Counted from the stretch's first letter, positions 1 through 10,800 are shown. The stretch is 64,000 nucleotides of DNA from CAYXFD01 sp964464175 (GCA_964464175.1 CAYXFD010000007.1:1-64000), one strand, 5' to 3'. Numbers and translations: made by a program. The notes: generated by a model from the letters alone, not told the origin.

Positions 1-870
1 AAGATCTCCACACCGTTAACAACCCACTTGACGAAAGCCCAGTCAGGGTCCGGTTCAGCAAGGAGAGTAACGATCGTTCCGTCTTCCAGGATATCAACAT
101 AAGGGGTAACTACCTCTACATCATCGACTTTAACAGCACCGTCTCCTACCGGATCATTGATTGTTAGAGTAAAGAGTTCTATGAAATGCGGAGTGGCGGT
201 TACGTTTTCTGTCATGGCTACATCTGTTTCAGCATCGAAGATCTCCACGCCGTTAACAACCCACTTGACGAAAGCCCAGTCCGGGTCTGGTTCAGCAAGG
301 AGAGTAACGATCGTTCCGTCTTCCAGTATATCAACATAAGGTGTAACTACCTCTACATCATCGACTTTAACTGCACCCTCTCCTACCGGATCATTGATCG
401 TGAGAGTAAACAGTTCTATGAAATGCGGAGTGGCAGTCACATCTTCTGTCATTGTAACATCGGTTTCAGCTTCAAAGATCTCCACACCATTAATGACCCA
501 CTTGACAAATGCCCAATCCGGGTCCGGTTCAGCAAGGAGAGTAACATTCGTTCCGTCTTCCAGAATATCAACATAAGGTGTAACTACATCAACATCGTCA
601 ATTTTGACTGAACCCAGACCTACGGGATCGTTAACCGTTAAGGAAAATAATTCGATAAAGTGAGCTACAGCCTCTACGTCACCTTCAATTGTTACAGTTT
701 CCAAAGTGTTAGTGAAATCAACTCCATCAATAACCCACTTTACGAAATCCCAACCTGGATCCGGGAAAGCTTCGATATCAACCATTGTGCCATCAAGATA
801 TTGATATGCTCCTGCTGCAGGATTAGTTGTTCCGCTTCCCTCAATTGAAATGGTCATTGTATATTGGGCA
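1..870 (-). repeat. 237-bp in-frame tandem repeat (79 aa unit), about 3.7 copies
   Basis: The segment around ATCTCC(A)C recurs at 4, 241 and 478, exactly 237 bp apart, and a diverged fourth unit keeps the same register (CCCA at 497 and 734). The first two copies differ at only a few bases, while the upstream-most (N-terminal) unit has drifted. Each unit encodes a small beta-rich module with PDPDWAFVKWV and a following TATPHFIELFTLTI. The array continues past the left edge, so the total copy number is unknown. Confidence 0.9.
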
Positions 871-3848
871 ATTGTAGTAAATGACCAGACAGGGCAGTCC
901 TCAGCATCAGCTCTTGACCGGGAGTCTCTTTGTCCGGATCTGCCGGTGTTTCTTGTCGTGGACTGGCGGGTTTCCGGGTCAGTAGTTGGTATTACCTGCC
1001 AATAGTAGGTTTCATCATGATCCATTCCCAGGAAAGCATCGATCAAATAAGTACCGGGACCTCCCGCAACATAGACTTCTTGATAAGAGGTTAAATCCGG
1101 GTCGGTACCGGCTCTTACCTTGTAGCCTATGGGATCTGAGAAAAATGGATCAGTTGTGTATGTCCAGCCAAACTGAGTGTCAACCATAACCATTTCTACT
1201 CCGTCTTCGGGCAGAGGTGATTGAGCATAGGCCGGGGGAGGTATATAGGGGGTAGCTTCAACAATATTTGAAGGTTCTGACTCTGTTTCCACTCCATTAA
1301 CTATATATACGGCACTAACTTTATATTGATAAGTCTGGTTGTTTACTACATCATTGTCATAATAATGCTGATCAACAGTGATGGCTAACACCGTATCATC
1401 CCGATATAATCTATAAAAGATCAGGTCGACGGATTGGGGCAACGGTTCATCCCATTCCAGGAAAACAAGATGATCTCCCACTGTAGCACGAAGATTTCCC
1501 GGAACATTGAGGGAAAATGGTGTTGCCTCGACAACGTTTGAGGGAGCAGATTCAACATCATCTTCATAGACAGCTGTCACGTAGTATTGATAAGCAATAT
1601 CGTTTCCAACATCACTATCAGTATATACAAGATCCGGGAACAATTCCTCTAATAAAGAGCCGTCACGATATATATTGTAACCAAGAAAAGAGGTTCTTGA
1701 GAAGAAATGATCTGATGATTCCGAAAATTCAGAAAAACTCTGTCTGGTCATCGTAACAGGTTCCTGCCAATAAAGTGTAACTTCTCCATAACCTTCGACA
1801 GCGACTAAGTTTCGCGGACTTGACTGCCATCTGAAATAGGGATACCCTTCGTTTGTCGTTTGGCATAAATACCAAATCTCGTCAAAATCCCAGTTGAGGT
1901 AAGTATTGGTAAAGTTATAAGGACAGGTCATATCTTCAGTTATTCTTCCTTCGCCGCCGGCAGATTCAGTTTGTACGCTGGTTTGAGTATCCCAGTAGCT
2001 TTCTACAACTGATGAACCTATCTGATATCCTACCAATCCACCAACACCGGTACCTGATCCAGTTACCAATCCTTTACTATAAGATTTGTTGATAGTTGAT
2101 TGATAATTCCTTCCAATCAAACCCCCGACATCGGTGATTCCTAAAGTAACATTACCTACATTATAGCAGTTAACTATCAGAGACAGATAATTACTACCGA
2201 TCAAACCGCCAACCCTATTACCAGAACCAGAGGCATTGAGATGACCGGAATTATAGCTTTCATGGAGGTATGATTCGTAATTACGTCCGACCAAACCTCC
2301 GATATCATTACCAGCAGCAGTTACGTCACCGGAGTTATAGGAGTTAACAATATTGGATTCATCATTCAATCCGATTAAACCACCGGTAAAGTGCTGTCCA
2401 TTAACAATAGCAGAAGTAAAGCAGTATGAGATTTCAGAGCGGTAATTCTTGCCGATTAAACCACCTGTACGCTGAACTCCATTGACTGTCCCACCCTCAA
2501 TATAACAGTTGTTTAAATCGGTTCTGCTGTTGTTGCCTACAATGGTTCCTGTCTGATCTTTTCCACTTATAACCGGACTGATGATCCCGATATTCTTTAT
2601 CCGGCTATCCTCTGTTACACCAAAAAGACCGACATTATCGGTCTCAGGTCTGTTAAGAGATAGGTTCACTATTCTATAACCCATCCCGTTGTAAGAACCG
2701 GTAAAATTAGTCTCCGTGCTGCCGATGGGAACCCATCCGTATCCTCCAAACCAGTTAACTGTGGCTGTGGCATCAATGTTCATCTTCTGGATGTAGTGTT
2801 TATCCCACTCTTTCGGGTTTTGCGCTATCCAGAAAAGATGGGATAAAGTGTTGATAACATAGGGTCTGACCTCTGTTCCTGAACCGGATGGATGCACAGC
2901 ATCTACTTCCTGCCAGAGCTTATAAGGGTAACCACCGTTTAGTACTCCATCGAGAGCCCAAGTATAAACAAAATCCCAGCCTTCACCAAGATAAAGGTCA
3001 CGGGTCTGCATGGCTGCTGTATCATAGGCGGCAGCACCTATTGCTGTTTCCTGATTTGACGACTGATTGTCGAAGAAGTTCGACTGATAGGTGTTTGTAC
3101 TTCTGGGCTGCCGAGTAGGAGATTCTTCATCACCGACAAAACCTTTGTTCGTTGGATCAACAAATCCGGTGTAAAATACATTTCCGCCAGTGTAACTGTA
3201 TTGGATAGTAGAGTTGTAATTATATCCAACGAAAATACCAAAAAACGGTTCTGTCCCGGATGTTCTTGTCACATTCGAAATACTATAGCTGTTAGAAATA
3301 GTGGAGTTATCATTCCAGCCGACCAGACCACCGACATCAGAATATCCGGCTATCTCGCCGTTACTGAAGCAGTCTTGGATAATAGAACTCAAATTGAAAC
3401 CCACTAAACTTCCTACGCGATTGTTACCCGTTATGTTATAGGTAGTTAAACCTAACCTTTCTATTGAAGCTCCAAGGGTATAGCCAAAGAGTCCTACACT
3501 TCTGTTTGTCCCAGGAGCATTTATATAAAGGTTTTCAATGGTGTGTCCCTGACCGTCATAGACTCCCGTAAAGGGTACGCTGACCCTTGTCGTATAGTAA
3601 CCTATTGGTGTCCAGCCTGCTCCTCCGTTTAACCCTACAGTATCGGAAGCATCGATATCAACAGTCTGAATATAATTTTTCGACCATTGACTCTGATTCT
3701 GGCTGATCCAGTATAAATTATCTATCGATTCGATTCTGTAAGGATTACTTTCGCTTCCTGCCCCGGGTGGTGCAACCGGAGTGATTTGAGCGGTAAGAGT
3801 AACATAAAAAACTGCGCAGAGTGATAAAAGTACAAAAATTCTCTTCAT
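1..3848 (-). CDS. Giant GLUG-motif surface protein, C-terminus cut off by the window edge
   Basis: An open frame of at least 1282 codons starts at ATG 3848, with GGGGGA upstream as ribosome binding site, and runs off the left edge. The N-terminus is a clear signal peptide (MKRIFVLLSL, then an Ala/Val/Thr-rich stretch to about residue 20). Next come many short GG-LVG/GGLIG segments typical of the GLUG motif in bacterial surface proteins, roughly residues 60-640. Two or more fibronectin-III-like modules follow (for example NIYRDG and YQYYVTAVYEDD), then several 79-residue units with DWAFVKWV cores resembling the divergent InlB B-repeat family. The product is probably an exported adhesin-like or matrix protein. 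A type IX-type tail would be expected beyond the edge but is not visible. The ligand is unknown. Confidence 0.88.
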   Translation of the reverse strand, partial: MKRIFVLLSLCAVFYVTLTAQITPVAPPGAGSESNPYRIESIDNLYWISQNQSQWSKNYIQTVDIDASDTVGLNGGAGWTPIGYYTTRVSVPFTGVYDGQGHTIENLYINAPGTNRSVGLFGYTLGASIERLGLTTYNITGNNRVGSLVGFNLSSIIQDCFSNGEIAGYSDVGGLVGWNDNSTISNSYSISNVTRTSGTEPFFGIFVGYNYNSTIQYSYTGGNVFYTGFVDPTNKGFVGDEESPTRQPRSTNTYQSNFFDNQSSNQETAIGAAAYDTAAMQTRDLYLGEGWDFVYTWALDGVLNGGYPYKLWQEVDAVHPSGSGTEVRPYVINTLSHLFWIAQNPKEWDKHYIQKMNIDATATVNWFGGYGWVPIGSTETNFTGSYNGMGYRIVNLSLNRPETDNVGLFGVTEDSRIKNIGIISPVISGKDQTGTIVGNNSRTDLNNCYIEGGTVNGVQRTGGLIGKNYRSEISYCFTSAIVNGQHFTGGLIGLNDESNIVNSYNSGDVTAAGNDIGGLVGRNYESYLHESYNSGHLNASGSGNRVGGLIGSNYLSLIVNCYNVGNVTLGITDVGGLIGRNYQSTINKSYSKGLVTGSGTGVGGLVGYQIGSSVVESYWDTQTSVQTESAGGEGRITEDMTCPYNFTNTYLNWDFDEIWYLCQTTNEGYPYFRWQSSPRNLVAVEGYGEVTLYWQEPVTMTRQSFSEFSESSDHFFSRTSFLGYNIYRDGSLLEELFPDLVYTDSDVGNDIAYQYYVTAVYEDDVESAPSNVVEATPFSLNVPGNLRATVGDHLVFLEWDEPLPQSVDLIFYRLYRDDTVLAITVDQHYYDNDVVNNQTYQYKVSAVYIVNGVETESEPSNIVEATPYIPPPAYAQSPLPEDGVEMVMVDTQFGWTYTTDPFFSDPIGYKVRAGTDPDLTSYQEVYVAGGPGTYLIDAFLGMDHDETYYWQVIPTTDPETRQSTTRNTGRSGQRDSRSRADAEDCPVWSFTTIAQYTMTISIEGSGTTNPAAGAYQYLDGTMVDIEAFPDPGWDFVKWVIDGVDFTNTLETVTIEGDVEAVAHFIELFSLTVNDPVGLGSVKIDDVDVVTPYVDILEDGTNVTLLAEPDPDWAFVKWVINGVEIFEAETDVTMTEDVTATPHFIELFTLTINDPVGEGAVKVDDVEVVTPYVDILEDGTIVTLLAEPDPDWAFVKWVVNGVEIFDAETDVAMTENVTATPHFIELFTLTINDPVGDGAVKVDDVEVVTPYVDILEDGTIVTLLAEPDPDWAFVKWVVNGVEI

Positions 3849-4096
3849 AATTTCCCCCAAGAAAAGTTGTGGCTTAACTGCATTCGGTACAACACAATAT
3901 ACAAAAACATAGCAATCTCCTGTATCATATACAATTTCAAATCATTACTAAACTCACTTCAGTATAGAGAAGAAAGTCTTTATATAATATATGACAACTA
4001 TTGATTCCGTCAAGAGATTTTTAATCCGTTTCTCAGTACGATCTGCTCACATAACATCAAAACTCTCCCCTTAAGTTGATAGTTTCTGAATTTTAC

Positions 4097-4163
4097 CTTA
4101 AGTATAACAGAGAGGAATACCTCAGTTAATTCGAGCCGACTTAGGGGTTACTCTCTGCTTAAG
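4097..4163. repeat. Imperfect inverted repeat
   Basis: CTTAAG (4097-4102) and CAGAGAG (4108-4114) can pair with CTCTCTG (4151-4157) and CTTAAG (4158-4163), giving 13 base pairs with one 5-nt bulge and a 36-nt loop. There is no T-run after it, so it does not look like a simple terminator. It could be an operator or a structured leader; the function is unknown. Confidence 0.4.
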
Positions 4164-4208
4164 TTTAGATTTGTTTCAGATCGTGTTCTGTTTAACGGAG
4201 GTCAAAGA

Positions 4209-4408
4209 ATGGGAAAAAAGGGTTCAGACATGGAATGATTTATTAAAAGACAAAAGAGAAAATTTTCGGAGAGAGATATCATCCTGTTGAGCCAGGATCA
4301 AGAGTATTCAAAAGATTATGTCAGAAATGTCCTGAAACAATGAAAGGAAAACAGTCGAGTAAGGCAGATATGCAGATTATGGTTCAGATTATTACCCGGA
4401 ATAAGTAA
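4209..4408 (+). pseudogene. Decayed small helix-turn-helix-like gene
   Basis: From ATG 4209 the frame reads MGKKGSDME, then TGA, and continues with FIKRQKRKFSERDI to DYVRNVLKQ. A +1-type shift is then needed to reach GKQSSKADMQIMVQIITRNK and TAA at 4406-4408. Joined together, the pieces make a coherent protein of about 65 residues with the flavour of a small HTH regulator (Y-V-R-x-V-L-x-G-x-x-x-S-K). One nonsense codon and one frameshift therefore separate it from a full gene. The family is inferred from pattern only. Confidence 0.45.
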
Positions 4409-4453
4409 TATTTCAAACCCTTATGAGTTTTAACTGTATCGCGGTGAGAATTC

Positions 4454-4482
4454 TTGACAGGAAAGGAAGAAAGTCCTTAAAG
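4454..4482 (+). promoter_or_regulatory. Possible promoter for the S41 protease gene
   Basis: A perfect TTGACA at 4454-4459 is followed after 17 bases by TTAAAG (4477-4482), a weak -10 match. It would give a leader of about 100 nt before the gene at 4589. Confidence 0.3.
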
Positions 4483-4588
4483 ATATTAACAGAAAGTGTT
4501 CAGGGTAACACTGAGGATATAAACATAGAAGCTAAAACAACAAGTAGGCTGGTAAGTTAAAACCGGTATTGGAGAGAGTTAGAACCTG

Positions 4589-6001
4589 ATGAGGTTGACT
4601 TGGATGAAGATTTACTCGTTTTTACTGATCTTGCTTGGATCATTACTTTTATCCGGGCTGTATGCTGGCTGGGATGATCTGGGGATATTATCAGAGGAAG
4701 ATAAAGTCTATGGTTTATCTTTGATATGGAAAGAGGCAGATTATAATTATCCCCATTTTAACCAATTACCAGACCTTGATTGGGATGCAGAATATAAGAG
4801 ATATATAGGAAAAGTAAGATCAGCAAAGGATATCTACGAATACTATCGTATTTTGCAGGAGTTTACGGCTTTGTTACAGGACTGTCATACAAGAGTAGTT
4901 TTCCCTCTAAGTTTTCAGCCAAGATTGAATAATCCTTTGGTAAAGTTAAAAAGAATTGATGGGAAGATTATCGTAACAAACATCGGGGCAAAGTATAAGG
5001 AATTACTCCCTATCGGCAGCCGGATAATTGAAGTTGACGGGTTACCGGTTACTGAGCATCTTCAAGAGAGAGTGTTACCATATATCTCAGCTTCGAACAG
5101 TGCGGTTCTGTATAATAAGGCAATGTCTTTATTCTTTTATGGTATTGAAGACAGCAAGGTAACGACCAAGTTTCATTATCCCCAAGAAAAGAGCGAGCCG
5201 TTAGAGGTGAACGACAGAGTAGGAGAAATTACTCTGGTTAGAAACAGATTTCAGGATAAATGGAGCATTACTCCTGACAGCAGGTTTGAGCTTCTGGATT
5301 ACCGCAGGCTTGATGATGAGATCATGTATGTTGCTCTGTTCAGCTTTAATGATGAGCTGATCATTCGCAAGTTTGACAGTATCCACGAAGAGCTAAAGAT
5401 TTGTAAAGGGTTGATCATCGATCTGAGAGAAAACTGGATAGGCAGAACAACAGTGAGTAATGAGATTTTAAGATATCTGACTGAGCAGGAAACCATAACC
5501 GGCTTAACCAAAGAGACGAGAAAGAATATTTCTTTATATCGAGCCTGGGGTACGCCGGTACAGATTTATGGACATGTTCCGACTGAAGAATATCGTCCTT
5601 ATGGCAGCGGTGACGTCTGGCACAGAGAGGACCCCGAGAGGATCGAAAATCATGAGAAGAGGGAGCGAGTAATATTGCCAACAGTAATCTTAATTGGAAG
5701 TGAAACAGCTATGGCAGCAGAAGATTTTCTTGTTGCTCTGCGCTCTTCCAGAGAAGATGTTATTCTTGTGGGTACCCACACAGCAGGTTCCAGGGGACAG
5801 GCTATAATAAAACCACTACCCGGAGGCGGTCATGTCTGGATTTCTTCACATCGCGATATTTATGAAGAGGATCAGATTCTCAACCGTAATGGAATACAGC
5901 CTGACTATGAGATTGAGGTAACTTACGAAGATTTTTTGGAGGGAAATGATCCTGTAATGGAAGAAGCATACAGGTTGATCAGGGAGAAGGTAAGGCAATG
6001 A
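4589..6001 (+). CDS. S41-family (C-terminal-processing-like) peptidase, exported
   Basis: A 470-residue protein with an N-terminal hydrophobic segment (about residues 8-25), consistent with a signal peptide or anchor. The N-terminal half carries the helical cap found in many S41 enzymes, a PDZ-like stretch follows (around 107-200), and the core fold is marked by LIIDLREN (276-282) and GSETAMAAEDF (370-380). Ser371 is the expected nucleophile. The tail GIQPDYEIEVT followed by EGNDPVMEEA is typical of S41 C-termini. The usual DLRGNGGG loop is altered to DLRENWIG. Such enzymes cleave proteins in the periplasm or at the surface; the substrate is not known. Start chosen for GGAGAG upstream; Met6 is an alternative. 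Confidence 0.85.
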   Translation: MRLTWMKIYSFLLILLGSLLLSGLYAGWDDLGILSEEDKVYGLSLIWKEADYNYPHFNQLPDLDWDAEYKRYIGKVRSAKDIYEYYRILQEFTALLQDCHTRVVFPLSFQPRLNNPLVKLKRIDGKIIVTNIGAKYKELLPIGSRIIEVDGLPVTEHLQERVLPYISASNSAVLYNKAMSLFFYGIEDSKVTTKFHYPQEKSEPLEVNDRVGEITLVRNRFQDKWSITPDSRFELLDYRRLDDEIMYVALFSFNDELIIRKFDSIHEELKICKGLIIDLRENWIGRTTVSNEILRYLTEQETITGLTKETRKNISLYRAWGTPVQIYGHVPTEEYRPYGSGDVWHREDPERIENHEKRERVILPTVILIGSETAMAAEDFLVALRSSREDVILVGTHTAGSRGQAIIKPLPGGGHVWISSHRDIYEEDQILNRNGIQPDYEIEVTYEDFLEGNDPVMEEAYRLIREKVRQ

Positions 6002-6224
6002 GCTTGAAGATATACCGGAAAAGGTTCAACTATATAGAGAAAATATGGTGTTAGATAAATGAGAAAAACCACAGGCAATAGTAGAATATTGTTAGGGCAG
6101 GGATAATGAAGAAAACAAGTGATCAGTCAGAGCATTCATTCTCAGCGTTTCGTGTCGATAATTTTGGAAGAGAGATAGTTGAATAATGAGAAAGATAACG
6201 GAAATCGTTTGCAGAAAGTTGTTC

Positions 6225-6253
6225 TTGACATCAAACTAATGAGAGAAAAAAAT
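6225..6253 (+). promoter_or_regulatory. Likely promoter of tRNA-Leu
   Basis: TTGACA at 6225-6230, a 17-base spacer, then AAAAAT at 6248-6253 (4 of 6 matches to TATAAT). Transcription would begin a few bases before the mature tRNA 5' end at 6264. Confidence 0.45.
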
Positions 6254-6263
6254 GCGTTTCAAT

Positions 6264-6351
6264 GCCGAAGTGGTGAAATTGGTAGACGCAGTGGACTCAA
6301 AATCCACCGGGTTCATAGCCCGTGCCGGTTCGAGTCCGGCCTTCGGCACCA
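6264..6351 (+). tRNA. tRNA-Leu (anticodon CAA)
   Basis: The acceptor stem GCCGAAG pairs with CTTCGGC, and the discriminator A plus an encoded CCA end the gene. The anticodon arm GTGGA-CTCAAAA-TCCAC gives CAA, reading the Leu codon UUG. A long variable arm (CGGG...CCCG) marks it as a class II tRNA. The T arm is GCCGG-TTCGAGT-CCGGC. Confidence 0.97.
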
Positions 6352-6451
6352 TAAAATAACGAGCAAACAAGGGGGCAGATGATTTGCAACAGCTAATAGT
6401 CTATCTCTTTTCACAATTTGATAGAGTAGAAATCTTGGAGGTAGTTCATAT

Positions 6452-7612
6452 ATGAAGAACATAAAGACATTAGCTATTACCTTGGTGGTAATGATAGGGA
6501 TTATGATCCCTCAGATGTTAAGTGGAGTTTCAGAAGCAGGAGTAATATTCCTTTTAATAGAACCGGGTTCGAGACCGGGTGGAATGGGACATGCTTACGT
6601 AGCTCAAGTCGATGATGCCTTTGCCGGTTATTGGAATCCGGGAGCAATGGCTTTTAACCGCAAAACACAGTTTGCCGGGATGCACACTAATTGGCTGGGA
6701 GAGGTTTTTGATGATATATATATTGAATATCTTGGCTGGAACCAGTATTTTGATGAAATAGGCAATATCGGAGCTCATGTGGTTTTTCTAACTTACGGAA
6801 AACAAGACAGGACCGATGAGCATGGTAATCCCCAGGGAGAGTTTTCGAGTTATGAGTTGGCAGTAGCTACCAGCTATGCCAATCAAGTGACCGAGCGTCT
6901 TGGCCTTGGGTTGTCTTTTAAATTTATTATGAGTGATTTAGCTCCCGAGGGACAGGGGGAGACTGAAATTGATAAAAAGGGACGCGGGATCAGTTATGCT
7001 TTTGATTTCGGGATCAAATCTCATGGTGTTGATCTCGGGCAGATAATGGTTTCTCCCTACAACGGAATAATTGCTGCTTATAATGGGATTGCCTCCTTAG
7101 CCGGGATTGACAAAGGAAATTACTCACGCTTGAGTATTCCGATCCATAGATTAGACTTTGGGCTGAATCTGCAGAATGTTGGCCCTAATATTGTCTATGT
7201 TGATGATGCCCAATCTGATCCTCTACCTATGAACTGGAGGATGGGTTTTTCCTACAGGCTGATGGAATCCGAGTTCAATAAATTCACTATCAATGCTGAT
7301 ATGAATAAGCTTTTAGCCAATGATGATCCCTTTTATCAAAGAATAGTAACAGCCTGGTACGATGATTCTCCGAAAGAAGAATTAGATTCTGCTATTTTTA
7401 ATATTGGGGCGGAATATACTTATTTCAATCTCCTCTCTTTACGTGGAGGCTATATCTATGATAAAGCTGGAGACATTATTGGTCCATCATTTGGAGCGGG
7501 TATTCAATATACCTTTACCCAAAGATATAAAGTAAGCTTCGATTTCGCGATGCAACAGGGAGGGGAATTAGTTGATTACAATAACACTTTCTCTCTCGGG
7601 CTGGAATTCTAA
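6452..7612 (+). CDS. PorV/PorQ-like outer-membrane beta-barrel protein
   Basis: A 386-residue protein with an N-terminal signal segment (about 1-29), followed by the GSRPGGMGHAYVA start and the DDAFAGYWNPGAMAF segment characteristic of the PorV/PorQ (UPF0164, FadL-like) family. Alternating beta-strand patterns continue to the end, which finishes in aromatic Phe (SLGLEF), as outer-membrane barrels often do. In type IX secretion PorV carries cargo to the cell surface; many paralogues exist and this one cannot be pinned to that role. The start has GGAGGT about 9 bases upstream. The next gene encodes a secreted M6 protease with a sorting domain, which fits an export link. Confidence 0.85.
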   Translation: MKNIKTLAITLVVMIGIMIPQMLSGVSEAGVIFLLIEPGSRPGGMGHAYVAQVDDAFAGYWNPGAMAFNRKTQFAGMHTNWLGEVFDDIYIEYLGWNQYFDEIGNIGAHVVFLTYGKQDRTDEHGNPQGEFSSYELAVATSYANQVTERLGLGLSFKFIMSDLAPEGQGETEIDKKGRGISYAFDFGIKSHGVDLGQIMVSPYNGIIAAYNGIASLAGIDKGNYSRLSIPIHRLDFGLNLQNVGPNIVYVDDAQSDPLPMNWRMGFSYRLMESEFNKFTINADMNKLLANDDPFYQRIVTAWYDDSPKEELDSAIFNIGAEYTYFNLLSLRGGYIYDKAGDIIGPSFGAGIQYTFTQRYKVSFDFAMQQGGELVDYNNTFSLGLEF

Positions 7613-7692
7613 GGCTTGCAATAGATAAGTGGTTCTTGAACTGATGGGGTTTGGAAGTTGATATTCATTTCAGCCCGCTGCAGATAGAATTC

Positions 7693-7717
7693 AAAGTGCC
7701 GGAACACCGGCTTTGTT
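7693..7717 (+). terminator. Possible Rho-independent terminator
   Basis: GCCGG (7698-7702), loop AACA, CCGGC (7707-7711), followed by TTTGTT. The flanking AAAG/CTTT extends the stem. It lies 85 bases after the PorV-like gene. The T-run is short. Confidence 0.4.
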
Positions 7718-7839
7718 ATCAGCAGGCATTGAATGCAAATGAGATAACTGCTGATGATATAAGGTGATTTACTTCTGACTCAGTTCAGGAACCAAATATT
7801 GAGGTAAGATTCGAAAGTGGCCTTTACTCCCAAGATATC

Positions 7840-10800
7840 ATGAAACTAAGAAACAAGATCATTACTTTTCTCCCGATAATCCTATTATTGCTTGCCGTTT
7901 GGCAGCCGGTAAGCTTTCTCTCTGCGACTAATCTCTCTTCTGAGACCGGAAGACTGGAATTAGCGAAGGATTATCCTCTTAGAAGAGATAGTGTAACCGG
8001 TATCCGTCGTATCCATCCTGCCGAATCATATTTTCGTTCAGGCAGAGAGATCAGGGAACCTTCCCGTACCAAAAATTTCGACAGGATATTGGTTCTTTTG
8101 GTTGATTTTCAGGAAGACGATAACCCGTTGACTACCGGCAGCGGTAAATTCATTTTGGAACCGGATGAAAACTATCCTGTCTCTTTAGGGGCACCTCCCC
8201 GTGACTATCAATATTTTGAGACAAATCTTGAGGCAATGAGGTATTATTATCTGGCAGCAAGTCTTGGTAACTATGACCTGCAATATGATATCTATCCTCT
8301 TGAAAATGACGCAAAGTTTGCCTATACCTTACCGCAGGAGATGGGCTATTATAATCCCGGACTCTCTGATTACGATCTTTTTATTGAAAGAATTGAAGAG
8401 TATTTTCAGGATATCTTTACCGTTGCTGACAGCTATAATGAGATAGATTTTGGGCAATATGGTCACTATGTTATTATTCATGCCGGTTCTGATTGGCAGC
8501 ATGACGTCTATGGAGACACTCCCTCCGATTTACCCTCTTTCTTTATTCAAATTGGTGAAGGTAAAGAGGTTTGGGTAAACAACGGTACAGTAAAGATCAC
8601 TAATGCCTGTAATGTCCCGGAGACTATCAGTCAAGACGGTCGTTACGGACTGATAAACGCAGTATTAGCTCATGAATTTGGTCATTCGTTAGGTTTCGTG
8701 GATCTTTATAATGTGAATAATTTCTACCCGGGAGTTGGTTATTGGGATTTAATGGATTCTGGAGGAACCGGCAGGCTCGTCACAATGGGTGATGATGGGG
8801 AGTTATATGCGATTGAAGGGGGTTTACCGACTCTGCCGAATGCCTGGCACAGGTTGCTTGTTTGGGAAGATGAATTCCAGGACATGGGGGTTTACCACGA
8901 GATAAACGATTTTCCTTTTGGCAGCGCAATATCATTATCTGCCGCCTCAAGGCTTTATGATCAGGATAACCCGTTGCCTTACTTTGTTAAAGTTCCTCTG
9001 AATAGTTCAGAATATCTTCTGTTAGAGAACAGGCATGTCGATCCTGACGGAGATGGGGGTATAGCTTTTAAGGGAGCAGTTCCTTTAACTCCGGGTAGTA
9101 CTGATTACAGGGTTTTGCTTTATCCGACCGCTGTTTATGACGATGATCTAAAGCCTGTATATGAATATGACTGGTTGCTGCCCGGTTGGATGAATGAAAG
9201 AGGAGAATCCTTCGGCGGCGGGATTATTGTCTGGCATATTGACGAGAAGATAATATATGATGAAGGGGTGATAGACTCGGAAGGGAATTTCAGGAGCAAC
9301 TACGAAAATAACAGTGTCAATACGGACTTCAGGCGGAGAGGTATCCGGATTGTGGAGGCTGATAATATCAATGATATTGGGAATCCCTATTCCTGGTTTT
9401 GGAACGGTACGGAGTATGAGCCTTTCTTTTGGTATAAACCTCAATTAGACGAGGATGGATTTTTTCTTGGCTGGTCAGCAGTTGAGTTCAACAGAAGTCT
9501 TTCGGCGAATTCCAAACCACCTTTGTTAACGAACAGCGGTTATCCCTCACTGTATAAGATCTTTGATATTAGTTCCTCCTCCGGTGTGATGTCATTTAAA
9601 TATGCTTTTGAGCCCTTTGAGAATACTGGAGTATTGAGCAGTGATAAGGAGATATCTTACCTAGCTCCTCCGGGCAGATCTTCCTTTTTAGCAGCGGCTA
9701 CAGAATTACCGGTGTTTTCAAATTCGGGAGTAAGGTTTCTGAGGCATTATTATGAACCTGCTAATCAGATTGACGAATGGAGTGATCTGTTTGGAGAGCA
9801 TTCTTTTGCCTATACTCCTACACAGCCTGTTATCTCCCTGGAGCGGGCAGGTTATCCGACAAATTATTATATTTCTTCAGATGAGCAATTAATTAGAATA
9901 AGTGAGGATGTAGGGAGTTTTCAGTACAAGACAATAGTTTTTGAAGAGGAGATCGTAGAATCACCCTTGCTGATAGAAAATGAAGAAGATCTTCTGTTAT
10001 TGATCCCGACGGCGGATAAAGTAATTATCTGGAGTGAACTCGACGAAAAGATCATTGAAATATTACCGGTTGAAAATGCCAGGATCTGTTTTGACGGTAC
10101 AGCTATAACGGCTGTTAGTAACAATCAAATATATCAGATTCCCTTAGATGTAATACAACCTGATACCGGTTCAGGGAAGAGATCGCTGAAAAATGAAAGG
10201 GAGTCAGGCAATTATAGCTCTTATTTGATCAACAAAGATTTACTGGCTGTAGAATTCAGTTCTGATTATTATCCTGTTGCTTATGTAGATCAATCCAACC
10301 CCAGTCATAATGCACAATTCATTCAAGCTGTTAACGGTGATATCTATAAACTAAGGAATTCAGCAACCACTCAAATTTTTAATCTGGAACAATATACGAG
10401 AGAGGAACCGACACAGTTAGCTTTAGCAAATATAGAAGAGAAGGTGCTTCTATTCTTTGCGGCGGGAGAGTATCTATTTGCATTGGATATCTACGGAAAT
10501 TTGGCTCAGGGGTTCCCCAGGCATCTCGAAAAGAATACTTTCTCAGCTGCAGGAGACATCAGAATCTTTGGCATTGATGGCGGCGTTTTTTTGGTATTAC
10601 CGGTAGAGGATGAAGGGTATCTTCTCTATAACTATGAGAACGGAATAGAGAGAGACCTTTCAATTGTCTGGAATAAACCGGGTTTTCCTGATCATTTTTA
10701 CTGGGAAAAGGAATCTGAAAGGCTATACTTTTTCTTTGCTGATAAAGAAAACTATCTTTATGAGTCTGTTTTTGCCACAGTAGAGAGTGATCCACTCCTC

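Larger units (their letters stand above)
3849..4588. other. 740-bp intergenic region
   Basis: No intact gene is visible. It lies between divergently transcribed genes and holds an AT-rich leader for the minus-strand surface protein, an inverted repeat at 4097-4163, a decayed small HTH-like gene at 4209-4408 and a possible plus-strand promoter at 4454-4482. Confidence 0.6.

Noticed and set aside
157..848. Several short plus-strand open frames in the first kilobase
   Set aside because: They lie opposite the repeat units of the minus-strand surface protein and repeat at the same 237-bp spacing, so they are shadows of that gene.
1..870. The 237-bp repeats as a CRISPR array
   Set aside because: Units are long, coding, contiguous and without spacers.
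6179..6382. A short plus-strand frame across the tRNA-Leu gene
   Set aside because: It translates the tRNA itself; the clover-leaf and CCA explain the sequence.
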